A stretch of DNA of 46,554 bases from Treponema sp. UBA4328 (GCA_002394465.1 DGTU01000003.1:1-46554), one strand, 5' to 3'. Shown: positions 1-7,727, counted from the stretch's first letter. The notes: generated by a model from the letters alone, not told the origin. Numbers and translations are program-made.

Positions 1-144
1 ATGGTTGAAAAAGAAGGTATCATCCGTGAATTCAAAAAGCGCGAATACTATGTTAAGCCTTCTGCAACAAACCACCAGAAGAAAACAACTCTGGAACGCA
101 AGCTCCTTAACAAAAAACGCAAGTCTGAAAAGAAAGACTACTAA
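1..144 (+). CDS. rpsU: 30S ribosomal protein S21, 3' part only
   Basis: The visible 47 residues match the central and C-terminal part of S21: the KEGIIREFKKREYY segment corresponds to the family's conserved EK-x-G-(V/I)-(x3-5)-RR-E-(F/Y)-Y core, followed by a Lys/Arg-rich RNA-binding tail ending KKDY. S21 is a small basic protein of the 30S subunit that acts in translation initiation. The family is about 60-75 residues long and the core normally starts near residue 22-25, so the ATG at position 1 is an internal Met and roughly 20-25 residues lie left of the window. A strong terminator follows directly. Identity is confident; the true start is not visible. Confidence 0.9.
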   Translation: MVEKEGIIREFKKREYYVKPSATNHQKKTTLERKLLNKKRKSEKKDY

Positions 145-151
145 ATGATAC

Positions 152-180
152 AAACCGGCCCTCAAAAGCCGGTTTTTTTT
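152..180 (+). terminator. Rho-independent terminator of rpsU
   Basis: An 8-bp perfect stem (AAACCGGC at 152-159 with GCCGGTTT at 168-175) has an 8-nt loop and is followed by a T run to 180. It lies 7 nt after the rpsU stop. The T run touches the last codon of the convergent HAD gene. No A-run precedes the stem on the plus strand, so it looks one-directional. Confidence 0.9.
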
Positions 181-877
181 ATTCACTGTTCAGTTTTTCA
201 ATCAGGGCCGGAAGTTCATATATATCCTTAATTCTGTAAATCTTTCCGGGATAAGAGTCAGCCTTTTCGCTCAGTTCTTCAGAGCCTACGAGTACAGAAG
301 TTCCGCCGAGGGCAGCATAACCTTCAACATAGACAGGATAATCATCCAGAAAAAGCGTATCATCTGTATTTCCGCCGAGCAGTCTGAGGGCATTTAAATA
401 TGACTCTTTCTGTGGCTTTCCCTTAAAATCATTCATCCTGATATCACAGATAGTTTCATGAAAGCGGTCACGGACTTCAAGGAATTCAAGAACGTGTTCG
501 GCATGCTCGCCGGGTGCATTCGTCAGGATGATCTTCGGCATGTCGATTGAATCAAGCAGGCGTGCAAGTTCAGGAGCCTTATCCAGTTCTTCTATTTCAC
601 TTGCCGGATGAACAAACGAAAAATAATCTTCAACATCAGTAAATCCCCCTGCCTTAAGCCACTCAAGCGTTGTTCCGTATATTTTAAGTGCCTGAGTCCG
701 TATTGCCGGTGCTTCAGATGGGGCCAGCTTATAAAAGCGTCTTGCATATTCAGCAATTCTCCCGCCGACTCCCATGCACATTCTGGAAGTCATCGGATAA
801 ACCGTATTATCAAGATCAAAAATCAAATTCCGTATCATATCCCTGTCCGTTACGGAAGATTTTACCGGAAACATCAT
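179..877 (-). CDS. HAD-superfamily hydrolase, pyrimidine 5'-nucleotidase-like
   Basis: A 232-residue cytoplasmic HAD phosphatase. Motif I is FDLDNTVYP (nucleophile and acid/base Asp), motif II the Thr in IILTNA, motif III a Lys in the GKPQKESY region, and motif IV the DD pair in LFLDDYP. The helical cap between motifs I and II and the FDLDNT-(L/V)-YP signature are typical of the SDT1/pyrimidine 5'-nucleotidase branch, which dephosphorylates nucleoside monophosphates; the substrate is inferred. There are two start options. The ATG at 877 has GGGAAGGG upstream but with long spacing. The internal ATG at 838 gives the usual MIRNLIFDLDN N-terminus of this family and may be the real start. It is convergent with rpsU. 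Confidence 0.8.
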   Translation of the reverse strand: MMFPVKSSVTDRDMIRNLIFDLDNTVYPMTSRMCMGVGGRIAEYARRFYKLAPSEAPAIRTQALKIYGTTLEWLKAGGFTDVEDYFSFVHPASEIEELDKAPELARLLDSIDMPKIILTNAPGEHAEHVLEFLEVRDRFHETICDIRMNDFKGKPQKESYLNALRLLGGNTDDTLFLDDYPVYVEGYAALGGTSVLVGSEELSEKADSYPGKIYRIKDIYELPALIEKLNSE

Positions 878-963
878 AAAAAATAAATTACCCTTCCCCG
901 CCGTATCTTACTGATGCTATAACTGTTTACATTACAGCTGCACTCTGTTTGCGGCTGGTTTTA

Positions 964-992
964 TTGTTAAACTTTCACATATTATTTATACT
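964..992 (+). promoter_or_regulatory. Sigma70-type promoter for the 1012 lipoprotein gene
   Basis: A -35 box TTGTTA (964-969), a 17-bp spacer and a -10 box TATACT (987-992) are visible. The predicted start near 999 leaves a leader of about 13 nt containing an AAGGTG ribosome binding site before the ATG at 1012. The good match supports the 1012 start over the longer reading frame beginning at 949, which would start upstream of the promoter. Confidence 0.65.
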
Positions 993-1011
993 GTTAAAAA
1001 AGGTGACTTAT

Positions 1012-1875
1012 ATGAAAAAAATTATTCTATCTGTTTTGACTTCTGTTTCTGCACTGTTTTTCTTCGGTGCATGCAAATCTGCTCCGGTATACATAACTGA
1101 CAATTCTCCGGTGGCAATAATTACAATCATCGGAAACCCTGACATGCCGTGGCTCTCGGAAGACGAATCTGAAGATTCAACAAGCGGACTTATCACAGGA
1201 ACAATGAACACGCTTCTTGGAACTGAAAACCCGGAAATTTCAGGCGCTGTTGACCGTCTTGATTATGCTGATGAATCAGTAAGGAAAATTCTTCCGGAAG
1301 TTGCAGGCTGCCAGGTTATAAACAAAAGTGACGTCATCAGTTCAAAGCGCTACAAGAAGCTTGGAGAAAGTTATTTTAACTTCCTCGATTCAATCAAGCG
1401 CGGTACGAACTACAAGGATTTTACGACAATCGGCGGAAAAAATGCGCGTATGCTCGCAAAGGAGCTCAATGCAAATTCCCTCCTTATCATGGACCTCAAC
1501 TGCTTTAAAAAACGCGTAAACAAAAATGCCTGCTGCGCCGTCATCGACCTCAAAATGAAGGTAATCTCTTCAAAGGGAAAGGAAATCATCAACAAAACAT
1601 ACCGCACTGAAAGCAAAAACGTTGAAAAAGACGGAAGCTATTATGACCAGGATGAACTGATTGCTGCAATTCCGGCTGCAATTGATGCAGCAGTCATGCA
1701 GTTTGCCCTTGAATACAATAACCCTGACGCTATTCCGGGAGAAGAAGCTTCAGCTTCAGACGGAACTACAGCAGAACAGACAGAAGACCTGAGCCGTTAT
1801 GCCGTTCCGCTTAAAATCAAGGCAAAAACAAACGCGGAGCCTGCACCTGAGCAGACCCCGCCTGAACAGAATTAA
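1012..1875 (+). CDS. Lipoprotein of unknown function, weakly CsgG/LpoB-like
   Basis: 287 residues starting MKKIILSVLTS, with a hydrophobic signal and lipobox FFGAC, so it should be a lipid-anchored envelope protein. The start at 1012 follows AAGGTG at good spacing; an in-frame ATG at 949 would add an implausible N-terminus ahead of the signal peptide. The central part (GKNARMLAKELNANSLLI, then a strand VIDLKMKVISSKGKE) resembles the G-x-x-LGK-x-L-x-A-D pattern of CsgG/LpoB-type lipoproteins, which suggests a similar fold but not a function. The C-terminus is a Glu/Pro-rich low-complexity tail. Its last codons overlap the convergent pyrF stop by 4 nt. Confidence 0.75.
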   Translation: MKKIILSVLTSVSALFFFGACKSAPVYITDNSPVAIITIIGNPDMPWLSEDESEDSTSGLITGTMNTLLGTENPEISGAVDRLDYADESVRKILPEVAGCQVINKSDVISSKRYKKLGESYFNFLDSIKRGTNYKDFTTIGGKNARMLAKELNANSLLIMDLNCFKKRVNKNACCAVIDLKMKVISSKGKEIINKTYRTESKNVEKDGSYYDQDELIAAIPAAIDAAVMQFALEYNNPDAIPGEEASASDGTTAEQTEDLSRYAVPLKIKAKTNAEPAPEQTPPEQN

Positions 1876-2822
1876 ATACCAAGTTCTTTTTTTGCTGCAA
1901 GGAGATCTTTCTTTGCAGCATCACATGCCCTGCCTGCACTGTCGGCAATGTCCTTAAGGCAGAGCGAGCCTGTTTCACGCTGTGAAGCAAGTTCAGGATC
2001 TTTTTTCCATGCACACAGAATACCGCGGCTTGAATTAACAGTTCCGCCGGCCTTATCAAGAAGGGTTGCCGCAATACGAGCTGCACCGCCCTGAGCGCCA
2101 TATCCTGGAATCAGGAAGAAAATATCAGGATAGGCATCCCTTATGGCACGTGCATCGCTTTCTTCCGTACAGCCTACAACAGCTCCAACCGGAGAACAGC
2201 TCTGCTCCGGATAAATCTTCTTGAATTCTTCACTGATTCTCGTAAGTTCAGCGCCGGTTTTATCAAGAACACGTCCGCCGGCCTTAAGTTCCTGCTGCTC
2301 GATATCAGTCATTCCCGGATTTGACGTTCTCAGGAGAACAAAAATTCCCTTTGAGCCGGTCTTAACTTCTGACTGCGGAGTCAGTGGCTTACAGTATTCG
2401 GTAAACGGCTTAAGCGTATCAAATCCCATATAAGGATTAACGGTTATGATGTCAGTTTCAAAATCACCTGAAAAATGCGCACGGGCATAAGCCTTTGCAG
2501 TATCCGCAATGTCACCGCGCTTGATGTCGCTTATTACGACAAAGCCTGCTTCCTTAACGGCCCTGACGGTTTCTATATATGCCTTAAGTCCGTCAATTCC
2601 CATTGCCTCATAATATGCAATCTGTACCTTAAAGCAGCAGGCAGACTGTGCTTCACGTACACGCTTGATGATTTCCTTATTGTAGGCAAGAACAGCCTTA
2701 GCCGGAGAATCAAATACTTTTAAAACCGATTCCGGCAGATATGAAGGATCAGTGTCCAGTCCGACACACAAAGGTCCGTTTTTTTCGCTCAAATCCCTGA
2801 GCATTTCCATGTAATGTTTCAT
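1872..2822 (-). CDS. pyrF: Orotidine 5'-phosphate decarboxylase, type 2
   Basis: 316 residues. It catalyses the last step of de novo UMP synthesis, OMP to UMP plus CO2, in the cytosol. Visible marks are GPLCVGLDTDPSYLP at the N-terminus (Asp in strand 1), the catalytic signature SDIKRGDIADTA (the D-x-K-x2-D tetrad around Lys) and GAVVGCT near the C-terminal phosphate loop. The length above 300 residues and the DIKRGDI spacing fit the subfamily found in many bacteria (pyrF_sub2) rather than the 230-residue E. coli type. No other pyr gene is adjacent. The start codon lies 6 nt after a TAGAAT -10 box, so the mRNA may be leaderless. Confidence 0.93.
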   Translation of the reverse strand: MKHYMEMLRDLSEKNGPLCVGLDTDPSYLPESVLKVFDSPAKAVLAYNKEIIKRVREAQSACCFKVQIAYYEAMGIDGLKAYIETVRAVKEAGFVVISDIKRGDIADTAKAYARAHFSGDFETDIITVNPYMGFDTLKPFTEYCKPLTPQSEVKTGSKGIFVLLRTSNPGMTDIEQQELKAGGRVLDKTGAELTRISEEFKKIYPEQSCSPVGAVVGCTEESDARAIRDAYPDIFFLIPGYGAQGGAARIAATLLDKAGGTVNSSRGILCAWKKDPELASQRETGSLCLKDIADSAGRACDAAKKDLLAAKKELGI

Positions 2823-2828
2823 GTTTTT

Positions 2829-2880
2829 ATTCTATCAAATTTCACTTTTCTTTGAAAATCCCCGTTTTTTGTACGATAAT
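2829..2880. promoter_or_regulatory. Overlapping divergent promoters for pyrF and the NlpC/P60 gene
   Basis: Plus strand: TTGAAA (2852-2857), a 17-bp spacer, GATAAT (2875-2880), then 6 nt to the ATG at 2887. Minus strand: TTTTCA (2853-2858), an 18-bp spacer, TAGAAT (2829-2834), then 6 nt to the pyrF ATG at 2822. Both -35 boxes are the two strands of the same 7-bp block at 2852-2858. With the usual 6-8 nt from -10 to the start of transcription, both mRNAs would begin at or within a base or two of the AUG. The hexamers are seen directly; use of the promoters is inferred. Confidence 0.6.
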
Positions 2881-2886
2881 ATAAAT

Positions 2887-3990
2887 ATGACAATGAACAA
2901 ATCACATATTTTTACACTTGCAGCATTTGCACTTTTTGTAATCATGACACCACGCCTCTGTGCACAGAATTCAGTAAGCGCTGAGAAAGCAGAAAGCCTG
3001 AGGCAGGAATTCTGCAATTACGGTAAAAAATTCATCGGATGTAAATATGTTTCAGGAGCAACCGGACCGAACACCTTTGACTGCTCGGGGTTTGTCTATA
3101 CAGTTTCACGCGAATCAATCGGATACCAGCTTCCGCGTCAGGTCAAGGCAATGTACTCATACTGCAAAAGCATTACGGATGCAGACCGACAGGCCGGTGA
3201 CCTCGTATTTTTCAAGACAACTTCCAGCGGAGAAGTAAGCCACGTCGGAATCTATATCGGAAACGGACAGTTCCTCCACTGTGCAAGCGACGGCCCAAAC
3301 ACGGGTGTAATCGTAAGTTCACTCAGGGAAAATTACTGGAAAGGGAAATACTATAAATCAGGCAGATTCCTTCCGGCCGGAAACGAAACTCAAAGCCCTT
3401 CTTCAGCGTCCTCAGGTACAGCATCTGGAACTTATGCTTCAGCATCCGGCTCATCTTCTTCAGGATCTTCACAGTCTGGTTCTTCATTCCTTTCTAAGCT
3501 TCTGGTTGACGGATCACTTTCATTTGACTGGAACTTCTTTGATGCAGACAATTTCCGCCTTAATTTCCGCGGACTCACAGGAAACCTTCAGTTCAGGTAC
3601 AATTCTGGAAATTTCCAGCCTGGAGCCGGTACTTCCTTCAGGTGGGATTCAGGAACAGGAACGATTCAGCTTCCGATTTTTGCAAGCCTGACAATCGGCG
3701 AATACTTCAGCATTTTTGCTGGTCCCGTAATCTGCATAGGAACTCCTTACCTGCCGGGAAACGATGATGAAGAAATTGAATCTTCTTTCTTCCCTGGAAT
3801 CATAGGCGTCTGCTGGAACACACCGAGCTTCGACGTAAAAAAAGCAAAAGTCTGCTTTACCCAGGACATTCATTACACCGTATTCAATAAAACCGACGGT
3901 TCAGCCCTCTCTCCTGTAAAAAGCGCAGCATCGGGACTTGTATTTTCAAGCGGAGTTCGTGTAACCTTACCGCTGTCTCAGATGCTTTAA
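2887..3990 (+). CDS. Exported NlpC/P60 peptidase fused to a C-terminal beta-rich domain
   Basis: About 367 residues. A signal peptide (ending near LCAQ) is followed by an NlpC/P60 domain, the cell-wall endopeptidase fold that cuts peptidoglycan stem peptides. Catalytic Cys lies in FDCSGFVY, His in SHVGIYIGNG, and a polar third residue in FLHCASDG. A Ser/Gly-rich linker follows, then about 160 residues of alternating beta-strand-like sequence (SLSFDWNFFDADNF onward) resembling a small outer-membrane barrel or beta sandwich. The start is chosen at 2887 because the -10 box ends 6 nt before it; ATG 2893 is an alternative. The longer frame from 2821 would start inside the promoter. A lipoprotein gene follows 23 nt later, probably co-transcribed. 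Confidence 0.85.
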   Translation: MTMNKSHIFTLAAFALFVIMTPRLCAQNSVSAEKAESLRQEFCNYGKKFIGCKYVSGATGPNTFDCSGFVYTVSRESIGYQLPRQVKAMYSYCKSITDADRQAGDLVFFKTTSSGEVSHVGIYIGNGQFLHCASDGPNTGVIVSSLRENYWKGKYYKSGRFLPAGNETQSPSSASSGTASGTYASASGSSSSGSSQSGSSFLSKLLVDGSLSFDWNFFDADNFRLNFRGLTGNLQFRYNSGNFQPGAGTSFRWDSGTGTIQLPIFASLTIGEYFSIFAGPVICIGTPYLPGNDDEEIESSFFPGIIGVCWNTPSFDVKKAKVCFTQDIHYTVFNKTDGSALSPVKSAASGLVFSSGVRVTLPLSQML

Positions 3991-4013
3991 TTTCACAGGA
4001 GAAATTAAATTTC

Positions 4014-4652
4014 ATGAAAAAGCTGCTCACCATTGTACCCTTTCTGTTTATATTTCTGCTTGCAGGCTGTAATTCAGAATTAAAGATAACCGTCCTGCCT
4101 GAAAACAATGCACAGGTAGAATTCAGGACAGACTATTCAAAAACCTTTAAGGATACTTTTTCTGCCCTCACAGGGAAAAATGACAGTACGGTCTTTTCAG
4201 ATCAGAACCTGCTGAACCTTCTCAGACAGCTCGGAACAAAATCGCCGCATGCCTCACAGACAGGAAATTCAATGCAGCTTAAGTGTATCTGCAGCACTAC
4301 AGACAGCCGCTTCACAGGCCTTGATATTCTTACAGTTAAGGATAAAACGGCAGTCCTCACAATCGGCCCTGAACAGATTAAAAATCTCTACAGCCAGTCA
4401 GACGAAGAAACAAAAAGTTACCTCGATCTGCTTATGATTCCGTGTCTTGAAGACGAAACAATGACTGTCCCTGAATACGAAGAACTCCTTGCTTCACTCT
4501 ACGGAAAAACTTTTGCAAAAGACCTTGTTTCACGCAGACTTAAAGTTGAACTTGCATTTTCAGGAAAGAAAGAAACCTGCCGCGCAGAAATTACGATTGG
4601 TGAACTTTTTACGCTTACACAGGCTAAAACCTGGCAGCTCAGCAGCAATTAA
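4014..4652 (+). CDS. Lipoprotein of unknown function
   Basis: 212 residues with a clear lipoprotein signal (MKKLLTIVPFLFIFLLAGC, Cys at 19). I do not recognise the mature part, about 190 residues of mixed alpha/beta character with no obvious catalytic motif. AGGAG lies about 12 nt before the ATG. It starts 23 nt after the NlpC/P60 stop on the same strand, so the two are likely one transcript and this protein may act in the same envelope process. No terminator is visible on the plus strand after it; the next element is the oppositely oriented tRNA gene. Confidence 0.8.
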   Translation: MKKLLTIVPFLFIFLLAGCNSELKITVLPENNAQVEFRTDYSKTFKDTFSALTGKNDSTVFSDQNLLNLLRQLGTKSPHASQTGNSMQLKCICSTTDSRFTGLDILTVKDKTAVLTIGPEQIKNLYSQSDEETKSYLDLLMIPCLEDETMTVPEYEELLASLYGKTFAKDLVSRRLKVELAFSGKKETCRAEITIGELFTLTQAKTWQLSSN

Positions 4653-4673
4653 CAGTTATACAGCTTTAAAAAC

Positions 4674-4778
4674 AAAAAAGCCGGTACTCTTTGCGGAATA
4701 GTAGACTCGAACTACTGACCCCCACGATGTCAACGTGATGCTCTAACCAACTGAGCTAACCCCGCAGACAGTACCGGC
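4674..4778 (-). terminator. Nine-bp inverted repeat flanking tRNA-Val, with T-run terminator
   Basis: Read on the minus strand, GCCGGTACT (4778-4770) precedes the tRNA and its exact complement AGTACCGGC (4688-4680) follows it, directly followed by six T (4679-4674). The hairpin formed would therefore have the whole tRNA as its loop. This is the only terminator-like structure downstream of the tRNA. Confidence 0.65.
4692..4765 (-). tRNA. tRNA-Val (anticodon GAC)
   Basis: A 74-nt cloverleaf on the minus strand: acceptor GCGGGGT pairs with ATTCCGC (two G-T wobbles), D stem GCTC/GAGC, anticodon stem TCACG/CGTGG with loop TTGACAT (anticodon GAC, reading GUC/GUU), T arm AGTAG-TTCGAGT-CTACT, and discriminator A. 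CCA is not encoded. It sits alone, in opposite orientation to the genes on both sides, with its own promoter and terminator. Confidence 0.95.
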
Positions 4779-4791
4779 GTGAATGACGTAA

Positions 4792-4820
4792 GTATAATAT
4801 ATTTTCCAAAGTTTTAGCAA
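4792..4820 (-). promoter_or_regulatory. Promoter of tRNA-Val
   Basis: On the minus strand a -35 box TTGCTA (4820-4815), a 17-bp spacer and a -10 box TTATAC (4797-4792) lie 26 nt upstream of the mature tRNA 5' end. Transcription should start near 4785, so the 5' leader would contain the GCCGGTACT arm of the flanking inverted repeat. Confidence 0.6.
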
Positions 4821-4892
4821 TAATTTAGATGATTTTTTTCAGATGTCATTTTAGAATGGAAATGATTAAAAATTTTTATTTAAGAGGTAACT

Positions 4893-6896
4893 ATGAAAAA
4901 AATCTTATCATCATTGATTTCAATTTCACTGCTCGCATTTATGACAGCCTGCAGCAGTGATTCAGGCGGAGGCGGAAGCGGCTCTCAGAAAACGGCTGAA
5001 AAAGACGGAACCACTACGCTCAAAATTCAGGAAAGCGGAGACGGCTTCGTGAGTACGACTGGAAGCATCAAGGAAAATGATACAAACTGGATTGGTTACA
5101 GCGGTGACGGATACATCGAAAGCCTCACATCAGGAAAGACCGTCGTCTATACCGTAAAAGCTGACGCAGCAATATCAGATGCTAAAATTGCCGTTCATTA
5201 CGGAATGTGGAATGCACAAACAATGGTTCGCGGAGTTCTTGTAAAGGTAAACGGTGTTACAATCAATAATGGCAATGCCATCAAGACTACTTATACAAAC
5301 AAGGGAACTAAAGGTCAGAATGTTGACGGACGCTGGATTGATTCGGCTTATCTGACAGACGTTTCACTTAATCAGGGGTCCAATACAATCATCATCGAAG
5401 GTGCATCCGGTGAACAGACATTTGATGGAGAGACCTATACCCCTACAGATGCAGGATGTCTGCCTAACATCGACTATCTCATTGTAAATGGGATGGGAAT
5501 TAATTACGGAACAGACAAAAAACAGTATTATTCACTTGCATATTCTTCCGAAAATGAAACTGCAGGTTCCGTTACAGGCGGAACAGCAGAAGGTTCTGTA
5601 GCCGAAGGAACTTCAGTAACCCTTACAGCAGCAGCAAATTCCGGCTGGACTTTTGAATGCTGGTCTGACGGAACTACTTCAAATCCGTATACATTTAAAC
5701 TGTCTGGAAATACAAGTCTTTATGCACATTTCATTCCTACAGGTGCAACCGTTCCAGCAGGGCTGTTCGGTTATGCAACCCTCACGGCAGACAAATCAAG
5801 TGCAAAATACACGATTACAGGCGGAACGGGTGGAACTGAACTTACAATTTCTTCCCTCGCTGAACTTGAAGCAAATAAAGCAATACTTTCAGGAAATGAC
5901 CCTTATATCATAAATATTTCAGGCCTGATTACAACTGCAGATGCGGCATGTCCGAATGTCAGCAGGGTAATTAACCTCGGCTCAAACAAGACCCTCCAGT
6001 CAGGAACAACACAGGGACAGTTACAGAATATTGGCGTTAAAGTCCAGGGCAAAAACATAATCATCAAGAACCTTAAATTCGGCGAAGTGATTGCAGATTC
6101 TTATTATGCAAACCTCGCAGAAGCAAAAGCAGCCGGAATCAAGCGCGGAGCTGCAGACGCAATGGAACTTAACGGAGCAGAGCATGTATGGATTGATCAT
6201 TGTGAATTCCAGTCACATCTTACTCCTATGGCATTCAATTCAAGCGGAGTCCTCGAAGAACTGACTTTCGATGCATCAAAAACAGCAATTACAGTTGAAC
6301 ATGACTATGAATCACCTGAAATTGCATGGCGCAAAGACTATTATGACGGACTTCTGGATATAAAGAATCAGTCACGCTTCATCACGGTTTCAAACTGCTA
6401 CTTCCACGATCATTACAAGGCATGTCTGTGCGGCTCAAATGACACTGACAGTTCAGAAAAAGTAATGCGCGTAACCTTCTATTACAACTACTGGAAGAAT
6501 ATCAATGCACGTGCACCTTTGTTCAGATTCGGAAAGGCACATGTATTCTCAAGCTATTTTACGGCTGACACTGACTGCGACTGGATGTATATGACTGATA
6601 ATAAAGACGGAAGTACTTATTCAATCAGCCAGAACGTTCAGGCAACGGCAATCAACTGCCGTGCATCTTCAGAACTGTACATCGACAACAACTATTTTGA
6701 AAACCTCAAGATTGCTGTAGGTCATTACAACGGTGACAGTGATACACCAGGTACATGGACAACAATCAACAACCTGGGATTCGAAGACGGCGAAGGTAAT
6801 TCATATGAACCTCCATATGCATGGAGTTCTGCATTAAAAACTGCATCTGCAGCAAAAACATATGTTCTTGCCAATGCAGGAGTCGTTTCACAGTAA
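4893..6896 (+). CDS. Secreted pectate lyase lipoprotein (polysaccharide lyase family 1)
   Basis: 667 residues. Lipoprotein signal with Cys at 20 (LLAFMTAC), then a Gly/Ser linker. Residues ~38-200 form a beta-rich, carbohydrate-binding-module-like region. Residues ~210-285 resemble a divergent InlB B-repeat (SVTLTAAANSGWTFECWSDG). Residues ~290-667 are a PL1 parallel beta-helix: AMELNGAEHVWIDHCEF (calcium-site region), FITVSNCYFHDHYKACLCG and INARAPLFRFGKAHVFSSYF, with the catalytic Arg near residue 540. PL1 enzymes cleave polygalacturonate by beta-elimination. A lipid anchor would keep it on the cell surface, fitting a pectin-degrading gut spirochete. AAGAGGT precedes the ATG. No other pectin gene adjoins it, though two possible esterases lie at 36-38 kb. 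Confidence 0.92.
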   Translation: MKKILSSLISISLLAFMTACSSDSGGGGSGSQKTAEKDGTTTLKIQESGDGFVSTTGSIKENDTNWIGYSGDGYIESLTSGKTVVYTVKADAAISDAKIAVHYGMWNAQTMVRGVLVKVNGVTINNGNAIKTTYTNKGTKGQNVDGRWIDSAYLTDVSLNQGSNTIIIEGASGEQTFDGETYTPTDAGCLPNIDYLIVNGMGINYGTDKKQYYSLAYSSENETAGSVTGGTAEGSVAEGTSVTLTAAANSGWTFECWSDGTTSNPYTFKLSGNTSLYAHFIPTGATVPAGLFGYATLTADKSSAKYTITGGTGGTELTISSLAELEANKAILSGNDPYIINISGLITTADAACPNVSRVINLGSNKTLQSGTTQGQLQNIGVKVQGKNIIIKNLKFGEVIADSYYANLAEAKAAGIKRGAADAMELNGAEHVWIDHCEFQSHLTPMAFNSSGVLEELTFDASKTAITVEHDYESPEIAWRKDYYDGLLDIKNQSRFITVSNCYFHDHYKACLCGSNDTDSSEKVMRVTFYYNYWKNINARAPLFRFGKAHVFSSYFTADTDCDWMYMTDNKDGSTYSISQNVQATAINCRASSELYIDNNYFENLKIAVGHYNGDSDTPGTWTTINNLGFEDGEGNSYEPPYAWSSALKTASAAKTYVLANAGVVSQ

Positions 6897-6933
6897 GCCG
6901 GACTCAGTGCCATAAGCAACAGGCTGATAAACT

Positions 6934-6962
6934 GTCATTGCCGCACCAGATGCGGCAATCTC
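6934..6962 (+). repeat. REP-like palindromic element, single copy
   Basis: A 9-bp perfect stem (ATTGCCGCA 6937-6945, TGCGGCAAT 6951-6959, loop CCAGA) is flanked by TGTC on the left and CTC on the right. The outer arms GTCATTGCCG and CGGCAATCTC are the same as in the inverted copy at 12467-12496, so it is a dispersed element rather than only a terminator; no T run follows. Confidence 0.6.
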
Positions 6963-6991
6963 AAAGTATCTTGATCAGCTTGTTAAGGCAT

Positions 6992-7031
6992 AAAAAAAGG
7001 CACTTCATCATATCAATATGAAGTGCCTTTT
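6992..7031. terminator. Bidirectional terminator between pectate lyase and the 7055 lipoprotein
   Basis: A 14-bp perfect stem (AAAAGGCACTTCAT at 6995-7008 with ATGAAGTGCCTTTT at 7018-7031) has a run of A on its left arm and T on its right, so it can end transcription from both convergent genes. Confidence 0.88.
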
Positions 7032-7054
7032 GTGTTTATTTTAAATATTAAAAA

Positions 7055-7645
7055 TTACAGGCTGTTAAGCAGGTAATTAGCAATAAGGCGTTTCCATGAG
7101 AACTCGTTTTTAATGCTGTCCCATGAAAGTTCAGTTCCGCCTCCATTGTTTGTAAGCTGTGACGGAGGGTTTGAATCCTGGTTGTCAGCCTGTCTGAGAT
7201 CCGATTTAAGCCAGTAAATTGCAGACCACTTATCGCGTGTTCCTGAAACCTTATAAGTGCTGTCCGTATCATCAGCAGCAACCTCACCGTCAAGAGGGAA
7301 GGTCTTAATGATATATGCACTATTTGTAAGTCCCGAAATTATTGAACTTGCATCAGAAACGGCAGTAATAACAATTGTAAGTCCTGCCGGGATTGTATAA
7401 CCCTTTTTCAGGGCTTTGGCTGCATTACTTGTACTTGTAGTATCAGTTGAAGACCAGTAAAAATGTACATAAATGTTGGCAGCCTGAGCCTCATCAGAGT
7501 TTTTATATTCAACAGGCATTGAACACCATTTTTTTGCAGGTCCTGCAAGTTCGTTGACAATTTCATCGCCTTCCTGACATCCCGTCATGCACAGTGCACT
7601 TGCAGCAAGAATGCAGGCAGCAAGAATTTTTGTAATTTTCTTCAT
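7055..7645 (-). CDS. Lipoprotein of unknown function
   Basis: 196 residues from the ATG at 7645, which follows GAGGAG at good spacing; an in-frame upstream start at 7681 would place a non-signal sequence ahead of the lipoprotein signal. Signal peptide with lipobox LCMTGC. The mature part has no motif I recognise: it opens with an aromatic-rich stretch (VEYKNSDEAQAANIYVHFYW), then has alternating strands and an Asn/Gly-rich segment. It probably has its own promoter at 7699-7727 and shares a bidirectional terminator with the pectate lyase gene. It might bind an envelope ligand or polysaccharide, but nothing in the sequence proves this. Confidence 0.78.
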   Translation of the reverse strand: MKKITKILAACILAASALCMTGCQEGDEIVNELAGPAKKWCSMPVEYKNSDEAQAANIYVHFYWSSTDTTSTSNAAKALKKGYTIPAGLTIVITAVSDASSIISGLTNSAYIIKTFPLDGEVAADDTDSTYKVSGTRDKWSAIYWLKSDLRQADNQDSNPPSQLTNNGGGTELSWDSIKNEFSWKRLIANYLLNSL

Positions 7646-7698
7646 AGAAATTTCTCCTCTAAAAATCAAATAGGTTCGCATAAACGAATCTCATTTCA

Positions 7699-7727
7699 AT
7701 TCTAATCCACCGGGAAGTTTTTTTCAA
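7699..7727 (-). promoter_or_regulatory. Sigma70-type promoter for the 7645 lipoprotein gene
   Basis: On the minus strand TTGAAA (7727-7722), a 17-bp spacer and TAGAAT (7704-7699). The predicted start near 7692 leaves about a 46-nt leader with the AGAGGAG ribosome binding site, in contrast to the near-leaderless starts elsewhere in this window. Confidence 0.65.

Noticed and set aside
1..3. ATG at position 1 as the start of rpsU
   Set aside because: The family core normally begins near residue 22-25, so this Met is internal and the gene continues left of the window.
949..1011. Longer start for the 1012 lipoprotein
   Set aside because: It would begin upstream of the TTGTTA/TATACT promoter and precede the signal peptide with unrelated residues.
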